This document shows, one piece after another, positions 8,211-14,027 of a stretch of 14,027 bases of DNA (its first letter is position 1; every line of letters starts with the position of its first letter). The notes below the pieces were generated by a model. It searched no databases, was not told where the DNA came from, and saw nothing but the letters and a program-made list of their open reading frames with translations. The stretch is from Wenzhouxiangella sp. Its GTDB lineage: Bacteria; Pseudomonadota; Gammaproteobacteria; Xanthomonadales; Wenzhouxiangellaceae. A program made the translations under genes and the position numbers. The DNA lies in contig SKKM01000105.1 in NCBI GenBank assembly GCA_007121485.1, positions 1 through 14,027 on the forward strand, in the 5' to 3' direction.

Positions 8211-8224
8211 TTGACATGTATCAA
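8211..8224. promoter_or_regulatory. FNR/ANR-type box between ndh and tatA
   Basis: TTGACATGTATCAA matches the FNR consensus TTGAT-N4-ATCAA at nine of ten defined bases. Its centre (8217.5) lies 41.5 bases upstream of the tatA start predicted from the extended -10 at 8244-8252, the usual class II activation position. On the other strand it sits 24-37 bases before the ndh start codon, where a bound regulator would be expected to block transcription; in E. coli, FNR is a known repressor of ndh. Binding is inferred from sequence only, and the FNR-like gene is not in this window. Confidence 0.65.
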
Positions 8225-8243
8225 GGCCGGCACCTTGCGTGAT

Positions 8244-8252
8244 TGCTACATT
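8244..8252 (+). promoter_or_regulatory. Extended -10 element of the tatA promoter
   Basis: TGCTACATT: a TGn extension followed by TACATT (four of six bases match TATAAT). No -35 is recognisable at the proper distance, which is typical of activator-dependent class II promoters. The predicted start is near 8259, giving a leader of about 29 bases. The first five bases, TGCTA, and the 19-base distance from the FNR-type box are identical in the frdC promoter. Confidence 0.5.
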
Positions 8253-8287
8253 GAACGCCCGTCAAGACAGCAAGCAGCAGGTGCACC

Positions 8288-8491
8288 ATGGGTATAGGCA
8301 ACATCGGACTTCCGCAGCTGATCATTCTTCTCGTGGTCGTGATGCTGGTGTTTGGCACCAAGAAGATCCGCAACCTGGGCGGTGACCTGGGTTCTGCCAT
8401 CCGCGATTTCCGCAAGGGCATGAACGAAGTCGAATCGGCAGCCGCCGAGCCGGCCGAAGCGGCAGACACCGAACCGACGGCCAAGAGCTGA
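8288..8491 (+). CDS. tatA: Sec-independent protein translocase subunit TatA (short, stand-alone)
   Basis: 67 residues: a short N-terminus with a polar Gln10, a transmembrane helix (about 11-23, LIILLVVVMLVFG), the conserved hinge FGTKKIRNLGGDLG (22-35), an amphipathic helix (about 35-47, SAIRDFRKGMNEV) with the conserved Phe, then an acidic, Ala/Glu-rich tail. TatA oligomers help folded twin-arginine proteins cross the inner membrane, together with TatC and usually TatB. The FGTKK hinge, short tail and lack of a Glu in the first helix point to TatA/TatE rather than TatB. No tatB or tatC is adjacent: the neighbours are divergent ndh and convergent mvaS. This may be a second, TatE-like copy or the only tatA moved away from tatBC. 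The ribosome-binding site is AGGT, about 7 bases before ATG 8288. Confidence 0.93.
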   Translation: MGIGNIGLPQLIILLVVVMLVFGTKKIRNLGGDLGSAIRDFRKGMNEVESAAAEPAEAADTEPTAKS

Positions 8492-8557
8492 AACGGCCCT
8501 GAATCGATCACAGGCCGGTCGCCGCGAGCGCTCGGCCATCCTGCTCTTGCTCATTCC

Positions 8558-9790
8558 CTAGATTCTCTCGTAGTGACGCCGGTCGTCGCGCGTGCCCGTA
8601 TAGTAAAGGCCGCCGCTCAGGCCGAAGTCGGCCGGCGCCAGGTTCTGCTGGCGGTCGGCCTGTTCGCCGGCTCGCACCATGTTCTCGTACTCCTCGATGC
8701 TCAGGCGCCGGCGCGCTTCGAGTTCGGCCGCCGGATCAATGCGTCCTTGCCATTCGCCCGCCTGTGCCGCGATCGTGGCCAGGCAGTAGGTCGCGCCGCA
8801 GCCGCTGCCGTAGGAGAACAGGCTGATCCGTTCGCCGGCCAGCTGGCCGCCGGCCTTGCGCAGCAGGTCGATCAGCGACAGGAACAATGAGCCGGTGTAG
8901 ATGTTGCCGATCTCGGCGTTGAGCGTCAGCCACGGCGCGCAGCGCCGCGCATAGCTGTCCTGCAAACGTTGCCAGGGTTCGGCCTCGTCCTTGCTGATGG
9001 CCTGGCCCAGTTCCATTTCAAGCTCCCTTTGGTGGGCCTTGAAAGCCATCTTGACGAAGGGGACGTGGTACAGGCAGGCCTGCAGTCCGCCCAGCAGGTC
9101 CGGGCGTGCACCGACCGCGTCCTCGCGGGCCGAGGCCAGCGCGTCCAGGTAGCACTGGATCGAGTACTGCCCGTCGGCCAGGGCGTACTTGGAGTACAGC
9201 GGGCGCCAGAAATCCATGACCTGGCGGGTGTAGTCGCCGATGCTGGCCGGCTGGATCTCCAGCAGGCGCGGCTGCTCGCTGACCACCATGGCCACCGCAC
9301 CCGCGCCCTGGGTCGGCTCGCCGGGCGTGCCCAGGCCGTAGTTGGCGATGTCGGAGGCGATCACCAGCGCCTTGCGCCCGCGCGCGCGGCCGGAGGCGAT
9401 CCAGTCCATCGACGAGGTCAGGCCGGCCATGGCGCCGTAGCAGGCGTGCTTGGTCTCGAAGGTGCGGCAGCGCTCGTTCAGGCCGAGCAGGTCGTGGACG
9501 TAGACCGCCACCGGCTTGCTGTGGTCGACGCCGGTCTCGGTGCCGACGATCAGCGTGCCGATCTCGGCCGGATCGATGCCGAAGGCCTCGATTGCCCGGG
9601 CGCCGGCCTCGACCGCCATGGTGACGGTGTCTTCGCACGGGCTGGCAATGGCCATGCGGTGTTGGCCCAGGCCCTTGGTGAACTTGGCCGGGTCGACGCC
9701 GCGGGCCGTGGCCAGATCGGCCAGATCGACGTAGGCGGCCGGGCCGGAAAAGGCCAGCGCGTCGATACCGACGGGAATGGTGTCTTTCAT
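8558..9790 (-). CDS. mvaS: Hydroxymethylglutaryl-CoA synthase family protein
   Basis: 410-residue thiolase-fold enzyme of the HMG-CoA synthase family, which condenses acetyl-CoA with acetoacetyl-CoA to give HMG-CoA. All three catalytic residues are recognisable: Glu85 in GTETGVDHSK, the acyl-carrying Cys117 in KHACYGA, and His242 in YHVPFVKM. Also visible are QGAGAVAMVV (161-170), GNIYTGSLFLSL (295-306) and the glycine-rich SYGSGCGATY (327-336). Length is normal for bacterial MvaS (about 380-420). The start at ATG 9790 is chosen over an in-frame TTG at 9823; neither has a strong ribosome-binding site. The gene begins 40 bases after the frdB stop on the same strand, so it may be the fourth gene of the frd operon. 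No other mevalonate gene lies in the window. The main alternative is a PksG-like synthase for polyketide beta-branching, which no neighbour supports. Confidence 0.85.
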   Translation of the reverse strand: MKDTIPVGIDALAFSGPAAYVDLADLATARGVDPAKFTKGLGQHRMAIASPCEDTVTMAVEAGARAIEAFGIDPAEIGTLIVGTETGVDHSKPVAVYVHDLLGLNERCRTFETKHACYGAMAGLTSSMDWIASGRARGRKALVIASDIANYGLGTPGEPTQGAGAVAMVVSEQPRLLEIQPASIGDYTRQVMDFWRPLYSKYALADGQYSIQCYLDALASAREDAVGARPDLLGGLQACLYHVPFVKMAFKAHQRELEMELGQAISKDEAEPWQRLQDSYARRCAPWLTLNAEIGNIYTGSLFLSLIDLLRKAGGQLAGERISLFSYGSGCGATYCLATIAAQAGEWQGRIDPAAELEARRRLSIEEYENMVRAGEQADRQQNLAPADFGLSGGLYYTGTRDDRRHYERI

Positions 9791-9830
9791 GTTCTGGGTT
9801 CTGGGCTGCGTCTGCTGCGGCAACAGCGGC

Positions 9831-10562
9831 TCAGGATACCCTAACCATCTTGCGGCGGAGAAACGCGATCTGCGTCTGCAGCGGCAGCTCCTTGGGGCAG
9901 ATATCGTGGCAGCCGAGCAGGCTCATGCAGCCGAACACGCCGTCGTCGTCGCCGATCAGATCGTAGAAGTCGCCGTCGTCGCGCGCGTCGCGCGGATCGA
10001 GCCGGAAGCGGGCGATCTTGTTCAGGCCCACCGCGCCGACGAAATCCTCGCGCATGCGCGCCGTGCCGCATGCTGCAATGCAGCAGCCGCACTCGATGCA
10101 GCGGTCGAGCTCGTAGATCGCTTCGGCCAGCTCGGGCTCCATGCGCTCCTCGACGGCGTGCAGGTCGACGGGTGTCTGTTCATGGATCCAGGTTTCCAGA
10201 CGCTCGCTCATGCCGCGCATCCACTCGCCGGTATCGACCGACAGATCGGCGATCAGCTTGAACACCGGCAGCGGGGCCAACGTGATCTCGGGCGCCAGGG
10301 TCGATGTCAGGGTGCGGCAGGCCAGCCCCGGCCGGCCGTTGATCACCATGCCGCAGCTGCCGCAGATGCCGGCGCGGCAGACGAAGTCGAACTGCAGGTC
10401 CGGCGCGAAGCGCTCGCGGATCTCGTTCAGGGCGATGAACAGGGTCATGCCCTCGTATTCCTCCAACTCGAAGCGCGCAACGTGCGGCTCGCTGGTCGGG
10501 TCCTGCGGGTTGTGGCGCAGGATCTTGAACACCAGGGTGCGGCCGGGGGATGGACTGCTCAT
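9831..10562 (-). CDS. frdB: Fumarate reductase / succinate dehydrogenase iron-sulfur subunit (type B)
   Basis: 243 residues carrying the three-cluster electron wire between the flavin subunit and the cytochrome b. The [2Fe-2S] ligands are Cys62, Cys67, Cys70 and Cys82 (CRAGICGSC, then CRTL). By the standard pattern, [4Fe-4S] uses Cys155, Cys158, Cys161 and Cys222, and [3Fe-4S] uses Cys165, Cys212 and Cys218. The segments RCIECGCCIAACGT, REDFVGAVGLNKIARF and LIGDDDGVFGCMSLLGCH closely resemble Wolinella succinogenes FrdB. The ATG overlaps the frdA stop as ATGA (10559-10562), showing translational coupling. All ligands are present, so the subunit looks functional. Confidence 0.96.
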   Translation of the reverse strand: MSSPSPGRTLVFKILRHNPQDPTSEPHVARFELEEYEGMTLFIALNEIRERFAPDLQFDFVCRAGICGSCGMVINGRPGLACRTLTSTLAPEITLAPLPVFKLIADLSVDTGEWMRGMSERLETWIHEQTPVDLHAVEERMEPELAEAIYELDRCIECGCCIAACGTARMREDFVGAVGLNKIARFRLDPRDARDDGDFYDLIGDDDGVFGCMSLLGCHDICPKELPLQTQIAFLRRKMVRVS

Positions 10563-12538
10563 GTCTTGATCTCCAGGCGCTGGCTGCGCGGCCGATACTT
10601 CTCCGGCAGCAGGTGTTCGAAGGGCATCAGCGCCGCCTGCCGTGCGTAGCGGTCATTCGGATCGACGGCTTTCAGGATCTGCTCGATCTGCCGGTGGCGC
10701 TGGTCGCTGTGGGGGTGGTCGATGTGGTCGCGCGTGCCGTAGCCGCGGAAGCCCGGCGGCAGTTCCATGTCGCCGACCTCGATGCTCTCGTAGTCCAGGC
10801 GCGGCAGGGTGGCCTCGGCGCTGGGCCAGGTGGTGATCGAGCGGTTGAGCCAGTCGCGGTCGTTGCGCTGCGGGAAATCCTCGCGGTAGTGGGCGCCGCG
10901 GCTTTCGGTGCGCTGGCGCGCGCCAAGGGCCGCGCACAGGGCCAGCTTGAGCATCTTGGGCAGGCGGTAGGCGGCGACCAGTTCCGGATTGGCGCCGGGT
11001 ACCCGGTTGCGCACCGAAAGCCGGCGGCTGCGCTCCAGCAGCTGCTCCAGTTCCTCGACCGCGCTTTCCAGCTCCGAGCCGGTGCGGAAGATGCCGACCT
11101 GCTCGATCATGATTTCTTCCATGCGCGAACGGATGGCGCTGGCGCTTTCACCATTGCTGGAATTCAGCAGTCCGTCCAGCCCGGCCTGCTCGCGCTCGAC
11201 GAACTCGCGCACCAGGCCGGTGGACAGGTTGATGTCGCTTTCCGAGCCGGCGCAGAAGTCGGCGATGAACTCCGAGACGATCATGCCGGCGACCACGGTT
11301 TCGGCGACCGAGTTGCCGCCCAAGCGATTGAAGCCGTGCATGTCCCAGCAGGCCGCCTCGCCGCAGGCAAACAGGCCCTTGAGCGTGGTGCTTTCGCCAC
11401 GATGGTCGGTGCGGATGCCGCCCATGGAATAGTGCTGGGTCGGACGCACCGGGATCCAGTCCTCGGCCGGGTCCATGCCTAAAAAGTAGCGGCAGATGTC
11501 CGTGACCTCGCGCAGGTTCTTGTGCACGTGCTCGCGCCCGAGTACCGTGATGTCCAGCCACAGGTGATCGCCGTAGGGTGACTGGACGGCCAGGCCCTTG
11601 CGCATGTGTTCGGTCATGCGCCGCGAGACCACGTCCCTGGAGGCCAGTTCGCGCTTTTCCCGCTCGTAGTCGGGCATGAAGCGGTGGCCTTTCACGTCGC
11701 GCAGGATGCCGCCGTCGCCGCGGCAGCCTTCGGTGGTGAGAATGCCGGCCGGCACGATCGCGGTGGGGTGGAACTGCACGGCTTCCATGTTGCCCAGTTC
11801 GGCCACGCCGGTCTCCAGCGCAATGGCCGTGCCCGTGCCCTCGCAGATCACGGCGTTGGTCGAGACCTTGTAGATGCGGCCGTAACCGCCGGTGGCGATG
11901 GTGGTGGCACGGGCCAGGAAAGCCGACAGCTCGCCGGTGACCAGGTTGCGCACCACTGCGCCGTAGCAGCGTCCGCCCTCGTGGATCAGGGCCAGGGCTT
12001 CCATGCGCTCCATCACCGGGATGCCGTGGGCGATGCTCTGGTCGCCCAGCGCGAACAGCATGGCGTGCCCGGTGCCGTCGGAGGTGTAGCAGGTGCGCCA
12101 TTTCCTGGTGCCGCCGAAATCGCGCGCAGTGATCAGGCCGTGCGCTTTAGCGCTTTCCGTGATCACGACGCGCTCGGCGTTGATCACGGCCTCGCGCTCG
12201 CCCTGGGACACCCGGTTCCAAGGCACGCCCCAGCCGGCCAGCTCGCGGATGGCCTTCGGTGCCACGTGGGTGAACATGCGCGCCACGCGCTGATCAGCCC
12301 CCCAGTCGCTGCCCTTGACCGTGTCTTCGAAGTGCACGTCTTCGTTGTCGCCCGCGCCCATGGCCGAGTGGCCCAGGCTGGCCTGCATGCCGCCTTGCGC
12401 TGCGGCCGAGTGCGAGCGCTTGGCCGGCACCAGGCTTAAGACGATGGTGTCGAAGCCGCGCTGCTTGACGCCGACCGCAGTGCGCAAGCCCGCCAGCCCG
12501 CCGCCGATGACCAGCACGTCGGTGTAGACGATCTTCAT
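10559..12538 (-). CDS. frdA: Fumarate reductase / succinate dehydrogenase flavoprotein subunit (type B)
   Basis: 659 residues; Wolinella FrdA has 656. It binds FAD covalently and interconverts fumarate and succinate on the cytoplasmic side. Visible: dinucleotide motif GGGLAG (12-17); His43 in RSHSAAAQGGMQASLG, the covalent FAD attachment site; the substrate-site segment FHPTAIVPAGILTTEGCRGDGG with His257, Glu270 and Arg273; the proton-shuttle Arg301 (SRDVVSRR); His369 (TQHYSMGG) and Arg405 (HGFNRLGGNS). These sit at or within one residue of the Wolinella numbering. The C-terminal domain (about 480-659) carries RGAHYREDFPQRND, the usual capping segment near its end. ATG 12538 overlaps the frdC stop (ATGA, 12535-12538). 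Direction of catalysis in vivo cannot be read from the flavoprotein. Confidence 0.97.
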   Translation of the reverse strand: MKIVYTDVLVIGGGLAGLRTAVGVKQRGFDTIVLSLVPAKRSHSAAAQGGMQASLGHSAMGAGDNEDVHFEDTVKGSDWGADQRVARMFTHVAPKAIRELAGWGVPWNRVSQGEREAVINAERVVITESAKAHGLITARDFGGTRKWRTCYTSDGTGHAMLFALGDQSIAHGIPVMERMEALALIHEGGRCYGAVVRNLVTGELSAFLARATTIATGGYGRIYKVSTNAVICEGTGTAIALETGVAELGNMEAVQFHPTAIVPAGILTTEGCRGDGGILRDVKGHRFMPDYEREKRELASRDVVSRRMTEHMRKGLAVQSPYGDHLWLDITVLGREHVHKNLREVTDICRYFLGMDPAEDWIPVRPTQHYSMGGIRTDHRGESTTLKGLFACGEAACWDMHGFNRLGGNSVAETVVAGMIVSEFIADFCAGSESDINLSTGLVREFVEREQAGLDGLLNSSNGESASAIRSRMEEIMIEQVGIFRTGSELESAVEELEQLLERSRRLSVRNRVPGANPELVAAYRLPKMLKLALCAALGARQRTESRGAHYREDFPQRNDRDWLNRSITTWPSAEATLPRLDYESIEVGDMELPPGFRGYGTRDHIDHPHSDQRHRQIEQILKAVDPNDRYARQAALMPFEHLLPEKYRPRSQRLEIKT

Positions 12539-13242
12539 CGCGGCACGACCTCGACCTGGTTGCCGAAGTGATCCTGGCCGGTCAGGCCGATGTGGACGAA
12601 GGCGCCCAGCGCGGCCAGGCTCATGGCCAGGTAAACCGCGCTCACGATCCAGACTGCCTTCTTGAGAGTCTTGCGGCGCCGGTTCGGATCCTTGCCCTCG
12701 AACCAGCCCCACTTGAGCGCCAGCCGGTACAGGCCGACCGCGGCATGCAGCACGACGGCGATGGTCAGCAGCAGGTAGAGCGGCCACTTCCACTCGAACA
12801 CGATGCGGTAGGAAGAGCCGGCCGGGCCGATGGTGTCCGGTTGGGTCATCATGATGTAGAGATGCACCGAAGCGAGGAAGAACATCGCAAAGCCGGTCCA
12901 GATCTGCAGCCACCACAGGCTGGTGTCGCCGTGGCGCATTTCCTTCATGTGGCTGCGGAAGGCCCGGTACTGCGCGGCGTTCTGCGGAAACTTGCGCATG
13001 GCGAGCCCGGCGTGGGCGATGAAGATCGCGAAAATCACGCCGGCAAACAGCGTGGTGATGAGCGGGATCTTCTGGCCGAAGATCAACTCACCCTCCAGGG
13101 CGCCGGAGACAAAGCGGAAGGCATTGGCGCCGAGCAGGATCGACGAGTCGAACACCAGGTGAAACGCCATGAAGACCGCCAGTACCAGGCCGGTGACGCT
13201 TTGAGCCAGGTCCAGCCTGGCCGGCAGTAGGTTGCGTTTCAT
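12535..13242 (-). CDS. frdC: Fumarate reductase / succinate dehydrogenase di-haem cytochrome b subunit (type B)
   Basis: 235-residue membrane anchor with five predicted helices, a single subunit as in type B enzymes (no separate SdhD). It binds two b haems and exchanges electrons with membrane quinone. It aligns without gaps to my recollection of Wolinella FrdC, residue numbers being 16 lower: haem ligands His28, His77, His127 and His166 match His44, His93, His143 and His182; Glu50 matches the quinol-site Glu66; His104, Arg146 and Lys177 match His120, Arg162 and Lys193. Val164 replaces Glu180 of the Wolinella E-pathway. Further conserved stretches are FIAHAGLAMRKFP, VHLYIMMTQPDTIGP and GLYRLALKWGWFEG. 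ATG 13242 is chosen because it has GGGA just upstream and starts at the conserved region; a GTG at 13293 and ATG at 13275 are in frame, but the predicted -10 at 13284-13292 makes them unlikely. First gene of frdCAB. Confidence 0.95.
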   Translation of the reverse strand: MKRNLLPARLDLAQSVTGLVLAVFMAFHLVFDSSILLGANAFRFVSGALEGELIFGQKIPLITTLFAGVIFAIFIAHAGLAMRKFPQNAAQYRAFRSHMKEMRHGDTSLWWLQIWTGFAMFFLASVHLYIMMTQPDTIGPAGSSYRIVFEWKWPLYLLLTIAVVLHAAVGLYRLALKWGWFEGKDPNRRRKTLKKAVWIVSAVYLAMSLAALGAFVHIGLTGQDHFGNQVEVVPR

Positions 13243-13283
13243 GGGATTCCCAGGCGATCTGGTGAAAGGGAGCATTGGGGGCA

Positions 13284-13292
13284 AAGCTAGCA
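13284..13292 (-). promoter_or_regulatory. Extended -10 element of the frdCAB promoter
   Basis: Minus-strand TGCTAGCTT: a TGn extension plus TAGCTT (three of six match TATAAT). Predicted start near 13277, leaving a leader of about 35 bases before ATG 13242. Weak alone, but supported by the FNR-type box exactly 19 bases upstream, the same spacing as in the tatA promoter. Confidence 0.42.
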
Positions 13293-13311
13293 CCCGCCAG
13301 TTGACTGTCGA

Positions 13312-13325
13312 TTGATTCAGGTCAA
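13312..13325. promoter_or_regulatory. FNR/ANR-type box upstream of frdCAB
   Basis: Read toward frdC (minus strand) the site is TTGACCTGAATCAA, nine of ten defined bases of the FNR consensus and the same half-sites, in the same orientation, as the tatA box. Its centre (13318.5) is 41.5 bases upstream of the predicted frd start, fitting class II activation under low oxygen. An inverted GTTGAC/GTCAAC pair (13300-13305 and 13321-13326) overlaps it. The 184-base gap also serves the divergent SDR gene, which starts about 100 bases away on the other side. Confidence 0.65.
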
Positions 13326-13426
13326 CCGGGTCTTACATCAGAATCCCTTAAAGTTGAGATTGCAGGATTGCCGTTTCGTTGCGTGCTTCTGCGCCCATTC
13401 ATCCACCCGACGGCTCATACATCCCG

Positions 13427-14027
13427 ATGCAAGACGATCAAGTCGATCCGCAAGCCCCAGCGAGCCCCGACGACAGCCCCTGGCTGGTCAGCGGCGTGAC
13501 CGGCTTCATGGGTGGTCATCTGGCCGAGTACCTGCTCGACCAGGGCGTGCCGGTGCGAGCCTTCGCGCGCAGCCCGGAAAAGCTGGTTGGCCGACGCTGG
13601 ACCGAGCGCTGGCCGCACTGCGAGATCGTGCAGGGCGACGTGCTCAAACCCGAAACGCTGAAAGGCAAGTTCGACGGCGTGCGCGTGGCCTTCTACCTGG
13701 TCCATGCCATGTGCGCCGGCAAGAACTACCTGCAGCTGGAGATCGACGGTGCGCGCAACTTCGCCGAGGCCGCGGCTGCTGCCGGGGTGGAGCGGGTGTT
13801 CTACATCGGCGGCCTGGTGCCGGAAGGTGCCGAAACCCAGCACATCCTGGCGCGCAAGGCCATCGGCGATACCCTGCGCGAAGGCCAGGTGCCGGTCACC
13901 GAGATTCGTGCCGGCATCATCGTCGGCCCCGGATCGGCGGCCTTCGAGGTCATGCGCGACGCCATTTTCCACCAGCCCTTCATCGTCTCGCCGCCCTACG
14001 TCGACCGCGTCTCGCCGCCGATCGCGC
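13427..14027 (+). CDS. NAD(P)-binding SDR-family (atypical, NmrA-like) oxidoreductase, 5' part only
   Basis: Open to the right edge; 200 residues are visible. After an acidic 18-residue N-terminus comes a Rossmann fold: LVSGVTGFMGGHLAEYLL (20-37) with the glycine pattern GxxGxxG (Gly23, Gly26, Gly29), then VRAFARSPEKL (about 43-53), where the Arg after the second strand suggests NADP(H). Later strands include IVQGDVL, VAFYLVHAM, GARNFAEAAAAAGVERVFYIGGL and VTEIRAGIIVGPGSAAFEVMR. This is the arrangement of the atypical extended SDR proteins whose C-terminus often carries a DUF2867 domain, here outside the window; substrate unknown. ATG 13427 has no clear ribosome-binding site; an in-frame TTG at 13379 is a possible alternative. 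It is divergent from frdC. Confidence 0.83.
   Translation, partial: MQDDQVDPQAPASPDDSPWLVSGVTGFMGGHLAEYLLDQGVPVRAFARSPEKLVGRRWTERWPHCEIVQGDVLKPETLKGKFDGVRVAFYLVHAMCAGKNYLQLEIDGARNFAEAAAAAGVERVFYIGGLVPEGAETQHILARKAIGDTLREGQVPVTEIRAGIIVGPGSAAFEVMRDAIFHQPFIVSPPYVDRVSPPIA

Noticed and set aside
8498..8519. Imperfect inverted repeat after tatA (GGCCCTG ... CAGGCC) as a terminator
   Set aside because: The stem is short with a bulge and has no T-tract on either side, so I do not call a rho-independent terminator between convergent tatA and mvaS.
9791..9823. TTG start extending mvaS by 11 residues
   Set aside because: The extra residues (PQQTQPRTQ) are low-complexity and lie before the conserved start of the family; ATG 9790 is the simpler choice, although neither start has a good ribosome-binding site.
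12539..12916. Upstream extension of the frdA frame to position 12916
   Set aside because: It would overlap most of the second half of frdC. ATG 12538 forms the ATGA overlap with the frdC stop and puts the FAD-linked His at residue 43, as in Wolinella.
13300..13326. GTTGAC/GTCAAC inverted pair read as an independent operator
   Set aside because: The right arm is part of the FNR-type box and the arms are only 6 bases with a 15-base spacer; the FNR reading explains the sequence better.

Overview
This is a dense, GC-rich chromosomal segment with 12 protein-coding genes and almost no empty space. The longest gap is 184 bases. I see no RNA genes, insertion sequences, CRISPR array or prophage. The E. 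coli-like type II NADH dehydrogenase and short TatA, together with ectoine genes, suggest a salt-exposed marine or halophilic gammaproteobacterium, perhaps near Wenzhouxiangella/Xanthomonadales or Chromatiales. That placement is inferred from protein resemblance only.

Layout: (1) 1-2525, plus strand: the 3' end of an aspartate kinase, then ectA and ectB, tightly packed as an ectoine-pathway operon. No ectC follows. (2) 2533-8187, minus strand: a secreted beta-lactamase-fold serine hydrolase lies downstream of and translationally linked to a large membrane diguanylate cyclase with two predicted seven-bladed propellers, which in turn lies downstream of ndh (NDH-2). (3) 8288-8491, plus strand: a lone tatA, divergent from ndh. 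(4) 8558-13242, minus strand: frdC-frdA-frdB, a Wolinella-type (type B) succinate:quinone oxidoreductase / quinol:fumarate reductase joined by ATGA overlaps, followed by an HMG-CoA synthase gene. (5) 13427-end, plus strand: the start of an atypical SDR-family NAD(P)-binding protein.

The most interesting signal is regulatory. Two intergenic regions each carry a near-perfect FNR/ANR-type box with the same half-sites (TTGAC-N4-ATCAA), followed after exactly 19 nt by an extended -10 beginning TGCTA. One points at tatA and the other at frdCAB. In both, the box centre falls at about -41.5 from the start predicted from the -10, the classic class II position for FNR/CRP activators. The tatA box also lies just upstream of the divergent ndh start codon, where it would suit repression. 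The window therefore looks like a small oxygen-responsive switch: NDH-2 down, fumarate reductase and a Tat component up.

A second point concerns the FrdC cytochrome b. It aligns with Wolinella succinogenes FrdC without gaps across the key region and keeps all four haem histidines and the active-site Glu (Glu-66 equivalent). At the position of Glu-180, the key residue of the transmembrane E-pathway for protons, it has Val. This suggests a different energetic mode or quinone from the epsilonproteobacterial enzyme.
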